Source: Paracoccus pantotrophus (lineage in GTDB: Bacteria; Pseudomonadota; Alphaproteobacteria; Rhodobacterales; Rhodobacteraceae). From it: a stretch of DNA of 64,000 bases. The stretch's first letter is position 1; each line of letters begins with the position of its first letter. Positions 16,734 through 25,026 of the stretch are shown here, piece by piece. Made by a program: the position numbers and the translations under genes. The DNA is taken from assembly GCF_008824185.1 (NCBI RefSeq), contig NZ_CP044426.1, positions 620,001 through 684,000 of the forward strand. Reading direction: 5' to 3'. The notes beneath the pieces are model-generated. The model saw only the letters and a program-made list of their open reading frames with translations, ran no database searches and was not told the DNA's origin.

Positions 16734-18163
16734 TGCGCTGGCCCCGCCTGTTCAACCGCACCCTCGCCGCGCCTGCGCAGGTTCACCCTACCGCCGTGCG
16801 GATGCTGGAAGGCGCAAGCGGCAAGCGGTGGTCGTCAACCCCGGCTTTCGGGGCGACTGGTAGCGAGGTGCTGGCGGGTGCTGCTCAGGTTCGGGGCCGG
16901 GCGCGTCATCTGCGCTTCAACGATCCCACGGCGGGCAATGCCGCTGAAATCCTGAAAACCGCGCTTGTCGGCTATGGTGTGACCGCCGCCAGCCTTGGCG
17001 ATGATGATGGCGCGCGCGAAGATCACGACGCTGGATTCACCGCATGGGCCGAGCGCAACCAATTCGGCGCACTGCTGGCCGAGGTCGCCGACGCTCTGGT
17101 GACGGATGGCGAGGCGCTGCTGATCCTGCGCGCCGATGCGGAAGGCGCGTTGCGGTTGCAGCACGTCCCCGCCGAGCAACTGGACGAGTCCTATAGCGTC
17201 GAACTGAGCGAAGGCCGCTACATCGCCGCGGGCATCGAATATGATTCCGACGATCAGCCGATTGCCTATCACTTCCGCCCGGCGCGCCCGACAGATCAAT
17301 ATCAGAGCTTCCGCGCCCCGGTGCGCGTCGATGCTGCAGACGTGATTCACCTGTTCCGGCGCCTTGGCGCGGGGCAAACGCGCGGCCTGTCATGGTTTGC
17401 GCCTGTCATTCTGCCGCTCAATGAACTGAGCCAGCTTCAGGACGCGCTCCAGGTCAATGCGAAGATTCAAGCCATGATGGCCGGCTTCATCATTGACCAG
17501 AACGGCACCGGGCCGAATCCCTTCGCCCCGGACGGCGCCGACCAACTGAACCTGAGCCTTGAGCCTGGCGTCATGCGCGTTCTTCCGCAGGGCTGGGACG
17601 TGAAATTCAGCCAGCCGCAACAGATGGCGCAAGCGGTTGATCTGGTGGCCGTCAGCCTGCGCCAGATCGCGGCGGGCTTGCAGATTCCAGAGTTCCTGCT
17701 GTCGGGTGATATGCGCGGCGTCAACTATTCCAGCGCCCGGACGGCTTTGGTGCAGTTCCGCGCCCATATCGAGGCGATCCAGCACACGCTTATCGTCCCT
17801 GCGCTGAATCGCATTTGGGCGCGTTGGCAGTTGCTCGAATCCCTGCGGGGCTCAAATACCGCCGATCCCGCTGCGCCGGCAGAATGGCATTTCCCCAAAC
17901 CGCAATGGGTTGACCCGGAGTCCGACGCCAAGGCCACCCGCGAAATGCTGGATATGGGGCTGATCAGCCGCCGCATGGCCGTGGCGCAGCTTGGCTATGA
18001 CGTGGCGCAGGTCGACGCGGAAATCGCAGCCGACCGGCAGCGCGAGGCGGCACTGGGGCTGAACTTTTCGGTTCAGTTTAAGAACAAAACGGAATCAAAC
18101 GATGAACAAACGAATAACGGCGAATCCCAAGATCGCGACCCGAGTCCGGCCGCGCGATCCTGA
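16733..18163 (+). CDS. Phage portal protein (lambda portal family)
   Basis: 476 aa from ATG 16733, overlapping the preceding stop; the frame is open from 16565 but that stretch lies inside the MerR-like gene. Portal features are VTDGEALLILRADAEG, LQHVPAEQLDESY and the late helix region LQIPEFLLSGDMRGVNYSSA. It forms the dodecameric DNA entry ring at one head vertex and docks the terminase. The 3' end overlaps the protease-capsid gene by 62 bases. Confidence 0.92.
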   Translation: MRWPRLFNRTLAAPAQVHPTAVRMLEGASGKRWSSTPAFGATGSEVLAGAAQVRGRARHLRFNDPTAGNAAEILKTALVGYGVTAASLGDDDGAREDHDAGFTAWAERNQFGALLAEVADALVTDGEALLILRADAEGALRLQHVPAEQLDESYSVELSEGRYIAAGIEYDSDDQPIAYHFRPARPTDQYQSFRAPVRVDAADVIHLFRRLGAGQTRGLSWFAPVILPLNELSQLQDALQVNAKIQAMMAGFIIDQNGTGPNPFAPDGADQLNLSLEPGVMRVLPQGWDVKFSQPQQMAQAVDLVAVSLRQIAAGLQIPEFLLSGDMRGVNYSSARTALVQFRAHIEAIQHTLIVPALNRIWARWQLLESLRGSNTADPAAPAEWHFPKPQWVDPESDAKATREMLDMGLISRRMAVAQLGYDVAQVDAEIAADRQREAALGLNFSVQFKNKTESNDEQTNNGESQDRDPSPAARS

Positions 18164-19883
18164 GCCCGACCGCGCGGCGGGCGACTGGTACACGCGCACC
18201 ATGCCGCGGGCGGGCGACCTGGATGAGGATGCGCGCACCTTCCGCGCAATCGTCGCGACCAGTGTGCCGGTCCCGCGTCGCGATGCCCGCGGGGCGTTCC
18301 TCGAAATCCTCGATCCCGCGGGCCTGGAAAACGAGCCCGACGACGACAGGCCGCTGCTGATCGATCACCGCGCCAGCGCCCGCGAGACGGTGGGCCGTGC
18401 GAGCGGATTCACGGTCGACAATTCCGGCGTCCATGCCGTGCTGCGTCTTGGCGCTGCCGACGATGTGGAGCCGATCCTGCAGCGCGTGAAGGACGGCACC
18501 CTGCGCCACGTCAGCGCCGGCTACCGCGTCCTGGAATGGCGCGAAGGGCGCGACGAGCAGGGGCAGCGGACCAAGACCGCGACGCGCTGGCGCATCCTGG
18601 AAATTTCATTGGTTCCGATCCCGGCTGACCGAAATGCAATCATTAAACGAGGTGCAGAAATGCCTTTTGACATCGAAACCCGCGCGGCGCTGATCGAGAC
18701 GCTTCGCAGCGCGTGCAACCTGCCCGAGGAATGGGGCGACGATCTGACCGAGGAAGCCGTGACCGACGACGAGGTGCGCGAAGCTGCCCACGAGGCGATG
18801 CTGAAGCGCAGCGCCCCGAAGATCCGCATCACCCGCGACCATACCGACCCGGCCGCGATCCAGACCCGCGCCGCCGATGCGCTGGCCTATCGCATGGTGG
18901 GCGGTGAACTGCCCGAGGCGAGCCGGGAATATGTCGGCATGTCCATGCGCGAACTGGCGGCCGAAAGCCTGACCCGTTCGGGCGTGTCGACCCGCGGCAT
19001 GAGCGTCGATGAGGTGTTCGCCCGCAGCCTGGGTGCGAGCGACTTCCCGTTGCTGGTCAGCAACGCCATGGGGAAGGTTGCTGCTCAGGCATATCGGGCT
19101 GCGGAGTCCCCCCTGAAGGCTTTGGCCCGGCAACGGACGCTGCCGAACTTCAAGCAGTCGACCTCGATCCGGCTGGGCGAGATGGGCCGGCTTGAGGAAA
19201 TGTCGGAACACGGCGAATTCACCCATACCAGCCGCGCCGAGTCGGGCGAGACAATGAGTCTCAAAACCTTTGGCCTGGCGATCAACGTCAGCCGCAAGCT
19301 GCTGATCGACGACGACTTGGGGTTGTTGGGCGACATGACCAGCACCCTGGGGCAGGCGGCGGCCCAGACCGAAGCGGAAGAACTGGTGGCGCTGCTGACC
19401 GGCAACCCGAATCTGTCGGACGGGGTTCCCGTGTTCGACGCCTCGCGCGGCAACACGTCTGCTTGGGATCTGGACGACGGGGCGCTGGGTAGCGTGCGCC
19501 AGCACCTGCGCACCGTAAAGGGGGTGGACGGCAAGACCATCATTGCCGCGAAACCGAAATTTCTGGTCGTCGGACCCGAGCTTGAGACCACCGCCGAAAA
19601 GCTGCTGGCAGCGATCTACGCGACGACGACCGAGGACGCGAACCCCTTTGCCGGCAAGCTGTCGCTGGTGGTGGAGCCGCGCATTGCGGATGACTCCTGG
19701 TTCGTTCTGGCTGATCCGGCTTCGGTTCCGTCGCTGCAATACGCCTATCTGAGCGCGGCGCAGGGCGTCCAGATCCAGCGGCAGGAAGCTTGGGACACGC
19801 TGGGCCTGAAATTCCGGGCGTGGCTGGACTTCGGTTGCGGCTGGCTCGACTGGCGCGGCGCCTATCGCTCAACGGGGCTGTGA
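18102..19883 (+). CDS. Prohead protease / major capsid protein fusion
   Basis: 593 aa. Residues ~30-185 are an S78-like prohead protease with His in LLIDHRAS and Ser in RHVSAGYRV, ending ISLVPIPADRNAI. A charged linker/delta-like region (about 190-270) precedes a Mu gpT-like major capsid domain (about 280-593; LARQRTLPNFKQSTSIRLGE, NVSRKLLIDDDLGLLGDM). Cleavage presumably frees mature capsid protein from the protease and scaffold part. Fusions of this type are known in some phages. The first ATG (18102) lies well inside the portal gene; a later ATG at 18201 is possible. Confidence 0.9.
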   Translation: MNKRITANPKIATRVRPRDPEPDRAAGDWYTRTMPRAGDLDEDARTFRAIVATSVPVPRRDARGAFLEILDPAGLENEPDDDRPLLIDHRASARETVGRASGFTVDNSGVHAVLRLGAADDVEPILQRVKDGTLRHVSAGYRVLEWREGRDEQGQRTKTATRWRILEISLVPIPADRNAIIKRGAEMPFDIETRAALIETLRSACNLPEEWGDDLTEEAVTDDEVREAAHEAMLKRSAPKIRITRDHTDPAAIQTRAADALAYRMVGGELPEASREYVGMSMRELAAESLTRSGVSTRGMSVDEVFARSLGASDFPLLVSNAMGKVAAQAYRAAESPLKALARQRTLPNFKQSTSIRLGEMGRLEEMSEHGEFTHTSRAESGETMSLKTFGLAINVSRKLLIDDDLGLLGDMTSTLGQAAAQTEAEELVALLTGNPNLSDGVPVFDASRGNTSAWDLDDGALGSVRQHLRTVKGVDGKTIIAAKPKFLVVGPELETTAEKLLAAIYATTTEDANPFAGKLSLVVEPRIADDSWFVLADPASVPSLQYAYLSAAQGVQIQRQEAWDTLGLKFRAWLDFGCGWLDWRGAYRSTGL

Positions 19884-20098
19884 TGCCGGATCTTACCAAG
19901 CTGCGCCAGCACCGCGAAGCACTGGAGGGTGTCCGCTACAGCGGCACCCGCAGCATCCGGGACAGCAACGGGCAGGAAGTCGTCTATCGCAGCCAGGGCG
20001 AGATCGAGCGGGCGATCGCCGCGCTGGACTCCGAAATCGCGGCGCTGACCCGACGCCGGTCTTCCCTGATCCACCTTCAGACCTCGAAAGGATTCTGA
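19883..20098 (+). CDS. gpW-like head-tail joining protein
   Basis: 71 aa starting at ATG 19883, which overlaps the capsid stop (TGATG). The N-terminal helix LTKLRQHREALEGVRYSG, a short hairpin (GQEVVYRSQGE) and a second helix EIERAIAALDSEIAAL match the gpW plan. gpW completes DNA-filled heads and forms the surface to which the connector or tail binds. Because the element has no tail, this is the likely interface with a helper phage. Confidence 0.8.
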   Translation: MPDLTKLRQHREALEGVRYSGTRSIRDSNGQEVVYRSQGEIERAIAALDSEIAALTRRRSSLIHLQTSKGF

Positions 20099-20101
20099 GC
20101 C

Positions 20102-20431
20102 ATGGCCAAGAACTATATCCAACGCGGTGACACTCTCACCATTCCCGCCCCGGCGGCCGTCCTGTCGGGCGGCGTGGTGATCGCGGGCGACATCAAGGGC
20201 ATTGCCCAGGGCGACGCGGCGGCCGGCGTGCCGGTCGACGTGGCCACGCGGGGCGTCTGGGAACTGCCGAAGGTGGCGGCCAACGCTTTCACCCTGGGCG
20301 GCAAGGTCTACTGGAACGCAACCGATGGGCTGGCCACCAGCACCGCCAGCGGCAACACGCTGCTGGGTGTCGCGGTGGAGGCTGCGCCGGCCGACACGGC
20401 ATCGGTCAAGGTGCGGCTGAGCGGCTTCTAA
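20102..20431 (+). CDS. DUF2190 capsid decoration (cement) protein
   Basis: 109 aa, AAAGGA ribosome site, 3 bases after the gpW-like stop. All-beta, glycine/alanine/valine-rich with a GDTLTIPAPAAVLSGGVVIAG opening and an LLGVAVEAAPADTASVKVRL end, typical of DUF2190. These proteins decorate and stabilise heads. Last gene of the element, followed by a strong terminator. Confidence 0.85.
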   Translation: MAKNYIQRGDTLTIPAPAAVLSGGVVIAGDIKGIAQGDAAAGVPVDVATRGVWELPKVAANAFTLGGKVYWNATDGLATSTASGNTLLGVAVEAAPADTASVKVRLSGF

Positions 20432-20455
20432 GGCGGCGACGCGGTTCCCGAGGCG

Positions 20456-20487
20456 GGCCGGTGGGGTTGCACCCTGCCGGCCTTTTT
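20456..20487 (+). terminator. Terminator of the satellite head operon
   Basis: GGCCGG (20456-20461) pairs with CCGGCC (20477-20482), with further pairing inside, then TTTTT at 20483-20487. Confidence 0.85.
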
Positions 20488-20531
20488 CGTTCCGTTGCGT
20501 CAAATGCACTCAGACGCATCGCAGATCATGC

Positions 20532-20550
20532 GCAATATTCACGCAATACT
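20532..20550. promoter_or_regulatory. Two GCAATATT-type boxes near attR
   Basis: GCAATATT at 20532-20539 and GCAATACT at 20543-20550, 11 bp apart in the same orientation as the boxes near attL, within A+T-rich DNA next to the right core. Candidate integrase arm sites. Confidence 0.55.
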
Positions 20551-20588
20551 GAATATCATAACAAACTGTTATTTATAATTAAATTTAG

Positions 20589-20604
20589 CCCTCCTCCGCT
20601 ACCA
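20589..20604 (+). other. attR core
   Basis: CCCTCCTCCGCTACCA, a duplicate of the tRNA-Met 3' end at 8677-8692. The bacterial flank continues TTTCACCCTTGCAG. Confidence 0.85.
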
Positions 20605-20871
20605 TTTCACCCTTGCAGATGAACCGCTCCGCGGCTGCCGGCGCCGCCGGTTTGGCCCATGCGCCGATGCCTGTCCGCAGCGGTCGGTTCGTTGCCGTCG
20701 CCCTGGTGCGTGGCGGGAGAGGGGCGCGTCGCGACCGCTGGCGGCCTTTTTTGCGATGATCGACGGGCGGTTGCGGCAGGAAAGCCGCAGGCCGGGCCGG
20801 CCGGCTTTTCCTTGACAGCAGCGGGCGCGCGCACCTTACTATCCGTCAGCCTTAACGCGGGGCGCAGAGAC
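20605..20871 (+). promoter_or_regulatory. Region between attR and acxR with a sigma-70-like promoter
   Basis: TTGACA at 20812-20817 and TACTAT at 20837-20842 (19-bp spacer; 18 if read one base earlier), about 30 bases before the acxR start. A G+C-rich hairpin followed by TTTTCC lies just upstream (~20790-20810) and may insulate acxR. No gene seen. Confidence 0.5.
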
Positions 20872-22701
20872 ATGCCGGAAAGCATCCAGAAGGAGGACTG
20901 GGAGCGATTCCGCGCGCTGGGGAGCGTGCCCCCCAGCATACGGGAGGTCGTGCTCAGATCCTGGGTCAGGTCCAGGGGGCGGAAAGAGATCGAGACCCTC
21001 AAGCGCGCGCCCAGCGTCGCCCAGGACGAGTTGCGCGTGATCCGCCACCGCAACCAGCGCCTGCGCTCGGCCGCGCAGACGGCGATCCGCCGCGCCGGCT
21101 ACATGCTGAACGATGCCGGGATGATGCTGCTGCTTTGCGACCGCAGCGGCGTGGTGATGGAGGCCGAGGGCGATGCCCGCATCCTGTCGCGCGGCCAGGA
21201 AAACCACCTGCATCCCGGCGGCCATTGGGACGAGGACGCCATCGGCACCAATGCGATCGGAACCGCGCTGCACCTGGCCAAGCCGGTCACCATCTCGGGC
21301 GTTGAGCATTTCTGCGAGGCGATCCAGCGCTGGTCCTGCGCCGCCGCGCCGATCCGCGATCCGTTCAACGGCGCGCTTCTGGGCGCCATCGACATCTCGG
21401 GGCCCTCGGGGCAGCCCTTTGGCCAGGTCGCGGCCTTTTCCGTGACCCTGGCCATGCAGATCGAGGAGGCGATGCGCAATGCCGGGCTGCAGGAGCATCG
21501 CCGCCTGGTCGAGCGGCTGCTGGCCGAGCGCCGCGAGCGCGCCGGCGATGCGATCATGGTGCTGGACCGTTTCGGCCAGCCGGTCTGGTCCAGCGCCGGT
21601 TTCGACGCGGCGGCGGGCCGGGCCTGGGACGGCGAGGGCAGGGCGCTGCACCTGCCGGCCGAAGCGCGCGACGGCGATCCGGGCCATCTGGCCGCCCGGC
21701 TGCGGCAGGTTCTGCCCCATGCCGACGTGGACGTGCTGGCGGATCGCGGCGACATGCTGGGCGTCATGCTGACCCTGCCGCGGCCCGGCTTGCGCAGCCG
21801 ATGCCCGGCTGATCCGGCCGTCGGCCTGGCGCAGATCGCCCAGAGCGGCGCCTGCCTGGGCCCGATCTGCGCCGCCGCGGCGAAATATGTCGAGGGTGGC
21901 GTGCCCCTGCTGATCGAGGGACCGGTGGGAGCGGGAAAGGAGACCCTGGCCCGCGCGCTGCACGGTGCCGGTCCGCAGGCCGGCCAGCCCTTCGAATTCG
22001 TCGATTGCAGCCTCTTGGACGCCGATGCGCTGCGCGACGACCTGGTCGACGCGGGTGCGCTGACACGGCTGGCCGAAAGCGGCGGGACGCTGTGCCTGGA
22101 CGAGCCGGGCCAGGCGCCGCCGCCGGTGCAGGCGCTGCTGGCGCAGGTGCTGGCCCATCTGCGCCGCGCGGCCGGGGCGCCGCTGCAGTTTCTGTCGCTG
22201 TCCTCGGTCGGCCTGGCCGAGCGGATGGCCCAGGGCGAGCTGCGCAGCGACCTGTATTTCCGCCTGGCCGCCGCCACGCTGCGCCTGCCCGCGCTGGCCG
22301 AGCGGCGCGACGACCTGCCCGGCCTGATTCGCCGCTTTGCCGCGGCCTATCCGCAGCAGCGCCATGGCCGGGCGCTGCGCTTTACTCCGGCGGCGATGCT
22401 GCATCTTCAGGCGCATGACTGGCCGGGCAACCTGCGCGAGTTGCGCAATCTCATGGAATCGCTGGGCGCGACCTCGCTGAGCGGGCTGATCGACGTGGCG
22501 GACCTGCCGCGGCACCTGACCCGGCCCGCCGGGCCGCGGGCCGAAAGCACCCTGCGCGACCGCGAGCGGGCCGAGATCGCCGCCGCCCTGGCCGAGGCGG
22601 GCGGCAACATGACCGAGGTCGCCCGGCGGCTGGGGATCGCGCGCTCGACGCTGTATCTGAAGCTGGACCAATACGGCATCCCGCGCCCCCGCCGCGACTG
22701 A
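20872..22701 (+). CDS. acxR: Acetone carboxylase regulator, AcoR/AcxR-type
   Basis: 609 aa from ATG 20872. The N-terminal third is a GAF-like sensor region (DEDAIGTNAIGTALHLAKPV is typical of AcoR-type regulators). The central AAA domain has Walker A EGPVGAGKET and Walker B GGTLCLDEPG. The C-terminal Fis-type helix-turn-helix is NMTEVARRLGIARSTLYLKL. The GAFTGA loop that contacts sigma-54 is absent: only about 25 residues separate the VDCSLLDADAL segment from GGTLCLDE. Upstream of and co-oriented with acxABC, so it probably activates them in response to acetone or a related ketone. Confidence 0.88.
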   Translation: MPESIQKEDWERFRALGSVPPSIREVVLRSWVRSRGRKEIETLKRAPSVAQDELRVIRHRNQRLRSAAQTAIRRAGYMLNDAGMMLLLCDRSGVVMEAEGDARILSRGQENHLHPGGHWDEDAIGTNAIGTALHLAKPVTISGVEHFCEAIQRWSCAAAPIRDPFNGALLGAIDISGPSGQPFGQVAAFSVTLAMQIEEAMRNAGLQEHRRLVERLLAERRERAGDAIMVLDRFGQPVWSSAGFDAAAGRAWDGEGRALHLPAEARDGDPGHLAARLRQVLPHADVDVLADRGDMLGVMLTLPRPGLRSRCPADPAVGLAQIAQSGACLGPICAAAAKYVEGGVPLLIEGPVGAGKETLARALHGAGPQAGQPFEFVDCSLLDADALRDDLVDAGALTRLAESGGTLCLDEPGQAPPPVQALLAQVLAHLRRAAGAPLQFLSLSSVGLAERMAQGELRSDLYFRLAAATLRLPALAERRDDLPGLIRRFAAAYPQQRHGRALRFTPAAMLHLQAHDWPGNLRELRNLMESLGATSLSGLIDVADLPRHLTRPAGPRAESTLRDRERAEIAAALAEAGGNMTEVARRLGIARSTLYLKLDQYGIPRPRRD

Positions 22702-22730
22702 CTGACGCCCGCGACTGGCGCCCCGGCATC

Positions 22731-22781
22731 TGTCCGCCCGCTGTCCGCCTATTGTCCGATGCATCGTCCGAAAACCGGACA
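22731..22781. promoter_or_regulatory. TGTCCG array upstream of acxA
   Basis: TGTCCG at 22731, 22742 and 22753, then CGTCCG at 22765 (spacings 11, 11 and 12 bp), and an inverted CGGACA at 22776-22781. It ends about 70 bases before the acxA start. Likely upstream activating sites for AcxR. Confidence 0.6.
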
Positions 22782-22852
22782 ACACGGGGCCGCCCCCCGG
22801 TTCCATCCTGTCATCACGCCACGGGAGGGTGGCGCAATGGGAGGAGAAAACC

Positions 22853-25006
22853 GTGCCATTGGACAAATCCAACAATCGCAAGGTGCAGGTGCTGGGCATC
22901 GATGCCGGCGGCACCATGACCGATACGTTCTTTGTCGACAGCGAGGGCGATTTCGTCGTCGGCAAGGCGCAATCGACGCCGCAGAACGAGGCGCTCGGCC
23001 TGATCGCCAGTTCCAAGGAGGGGCTGGAACATTGGGGCCTGACGCTGGAGGAGGCGCTGTCCGAAATCCAGACCGGCGTCTATTCCGGCACCGCCATGCT
23101 GAACCGCGTGGTGCAGCGCAAGGGCTTGCGCTGCGGGCTGATCGTCAATGCGGGGATGGAGGATTTCCACCGCATGGGCCGCGCCATCCAGGCCTATCTG
23201 GGCTTCGCCTACGAGGACCGCATCCACCTGAACACGCATTACTACGACGAGCCGCTGGTGCCGCGCCACCTGACGCGCGGCGTGATGGAGCGGGTGGACA
23301 TGTCCGGCACCGTGGTGATCCCGCTGCGCGAGGACACCGCCCGCCAGGCCGCCCGCGACCTGATCGCCCAGGATGTCGAGGGCATCGTGATCTCGCTGCT
23401 GCACAGCTATCGCAATCCCGGCCATGAACGCCGGGTGCGCGACATCGTGCTGGAGGAGATCCAGAAATCCGGCAAGGCGATCCCGGTCTTCGCCTCGACC
23501 GACTATTACCCGGTGCGCAAGGAAACCCACCGCACCAATACCACGATTCTGGAAGCCTATGCCGCCGAGCCCTCGCGCCAGACGCTGAACAAGATCACCA
23601 GCGCCTTCAAGGAGAACGGCTCGAAATTCGACTTCCGGGTCATGGCGACGCATGGCGGCACCATCAGCTGGAAGGCCAAGGAACTGGCGCGCACCATCGT
23701 CTCGGGCCCCATCGGCGGGGTGATCGGGGCGAAATATCTGGGCGAGGTGCTGGGCTATTCCAACATCGCCTGTTCGGATATCGGCGGCACCTCCTTCGAC
23801 GTGGCGCTGATCACCCAGAACGAACTAACGATCCGCAACGACCCGGACATGGCGCGGCTGGTGCTGTCGCTGCCCTTGGTCGCCATGGATTCGGTCGGCG
23901 CGGGGGCGGGCAGCTTCATCCGGCTGGACCCCTATACCAAGGCGATCAAGCTGGGGCCGGACAGCGCCGGCTATCGCGTCGGCGTCTGCTGGGCCGAGTC
24001 GGGGATCGAGACCGTGACCATCTCGGACTGCCATGTCATCCTGGGCTATCTGAACCCCGACAACTTCCTGGGCGGGCAGGTCAAGCTGGACCGCGAACGC
24101 GCCTGGAACGCCATGAAGGAGCAGATCGCCGACCCGCTGGGCCTGACGGTCGAGGATGCGGCGGCGGGCGTGATCGAGCTTCTGGACAGCGACCTGCGCG
24201 ACTACCTGCGCTCGATGATCTCGGGCAAGGGCTCGACGCCGGGCAACTTCGTCTGCTTCAGCTATGGCGGCGCCGGTCCGGTCCATACCTACGGCTATAC
24301 CGAGGGGCTGGGCTTCGAGGACGTGATCGTGCCGGCCTGGGCCGCGGGCTTTTCCGCCTTCGGCTGCGCGGCGGCGGATTTCGAATACCGCTATGACAAG
24401 TCGCTGGACATCAACATCGCCAGCGACGCAAGCGCCGATCTGAAGGCCAACCAGGCCAAGACCCTGCAAGCCGCCTGGGAGGAGCTGCGCGAGCGGGTGC
24501 TGGAGGAGTTCGAGATCAACGGCTACAGCCCCGACCGGGTCAAGCTGCAACCGGGCTTCCGCATGCAGTATCGCGGCCAGCTGAACGACCTCGAGATCGA
24601 AAGCCCGATCATGCAGGCGCATTCCGCCGAGGACTGGGACAAGCTGGTCGAGGCCTTCAACGACACCTATGGCCGGGTCTATGCCGCCTCGGCGCGTTCG
24701 CCCGAACTGGGCTATTCGGTGACCGGCGCGATCATGCGCGGCACGGTGCCGATCCCGAAGCCGAAGATTCCGAAAGAGCCCGAGGCCGGCCCGACCCCGC
24801 CCGAGGAGGCCAAGCTCGGCACGCGCAAGTTCTACCGGCACAAGCAATGGGTCGATGCCCAGCTTTACCGGATGGAGGCGCTGCAGCCCGGCAACCGCAT
24901 CACCGGCCCCGCCGTGATCGAATCCGACGCGACGACCTTCGTGGTGCCGGGCGGGTTCGAGACCTGGCTGGACGGTCACCGCCTGTTCCACCTGAAAGAA
25001 GTCTGA
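22853..25006 (+). CDS. acxA: Acetone carboxylase beta subunit (HyuA family)
   Basis: 717 aa from GTG 22853, which has GGGAGGAG 10 bases upstream; a GTG at 22829 is in frame but lacks a site. N-terminal ATP-binding fold VLGIDAGGTMTDTFFV, then the hydantoinase/oxoprolinase core with SDIGGTSFDVALIT and FSYGGAGPVHTYGY. The complex carboxylates acetone to acetoacetate with ATP hydrolysed to AMP and two phosphates; this subunit belongs to the ATP-dependent phosphorylating half. Gene order and sizes match acxABC of Xanthobacter and Rhodobacter. Confidence 0.93.
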   Translation: MPLDKSNNRKVQVLGIDAGGTMTDTFFVDSEGDFVVGKAQSTPQNEALGLIASSKEGLEHWGLTLEEALSEIQTGVYSGTAMLNRVVQRKGLRCGLIVNAGMEDFHRMGRAIQAYLGFAYEDRIHLNTHYYDEPLVPRHLTRGVMERVDMSGTVVIPLREDTARQAARDLIAQDVEGIVISLLHSYRNPGHERRVRDIVLEEIQKSGKAIPVFASTDYYPVRKETHRTNTTILEAYAAEPSRQTLNKITSAFKENGSKFDFRVMATHGGTISWKAKELARTIVSGPIGGVIGAKYLGEVLGYSNIACSDIGGTSFDVALITQNELTIRNDPDMARLVLSLPLVAMDSVGAGAGSFIRLDPYTKAIKLGPDSAGYRVGVCWAESGIETVTISDCHVILGYLNPDNFLGGQVKLDRERAWNAMKEQIADPLGLTVEDAAAGVIELLDSDLRDYLRSMISGKGSTPGNFVCFSYGGAGPVHTYGYTEGLGFEDVIVPAWAAGFSAFGCAAADFEYRYDKSLDINIASDASADLKANQAKTLQAAWEELRERVLEEFEINGYSPDRVKLQPGFRMQYRGQLNDLEIESPIMQAHSAEDWDKLVEAFNDTYGRVYAASARSPELGYSVTGAIMRGTVPIPKPKIPKEPEAGPTPPEEAKLGTRKFYRHKQWVDAQLYRMEALQPGNRITGPAVIESDATTFVVPGGFETWLDGHRLFHLKEV

Positions 25007-25026
25007 TTTCCCGGGGAGGAAACATC

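Larger units (their letters stand above)
8677..20604 (+). mobile_element. Integrated capsid-forming phage satellite (cfPICI-like), ~11.9 kb
   Basis: Bounded by a 16-bp duplication of the tRNA-Met 3' end (8677-8692 and 20589-20604). Contents in order: tyrosine integrase, primase-helicase, origin-like inverted iterons, Nu1-type small terminase, GpA large terminase, three small minus-strand genes, MerR-like regulator, portal, prohead protease-major capsid fusion, gpW-type joiner, DUF2190 protein, terminator. No tail, baseplate, lysis or recognisable CI-type repressor gene. Known cfPICIs share this plan: own head and packaging, helper tails. Genes are intact and tightly packed, so recent activity is plausible. 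A tail-deleted prophage is the alternative. Confidence 0.8.

Noticed and set aside
8677..20604. Gene transfer agent or complete prophage
   Set aside because: GTA clusters have tail and adaptor genes and no integrase or att sites; a complete prophage would need tail and lysis genes, which are absent.
22702..22852. Sigma-54 promoter before acxA
   Set aside because: A TGGC near 22715 has GC at the wrong distance from GG; no -24/-12 match was found.
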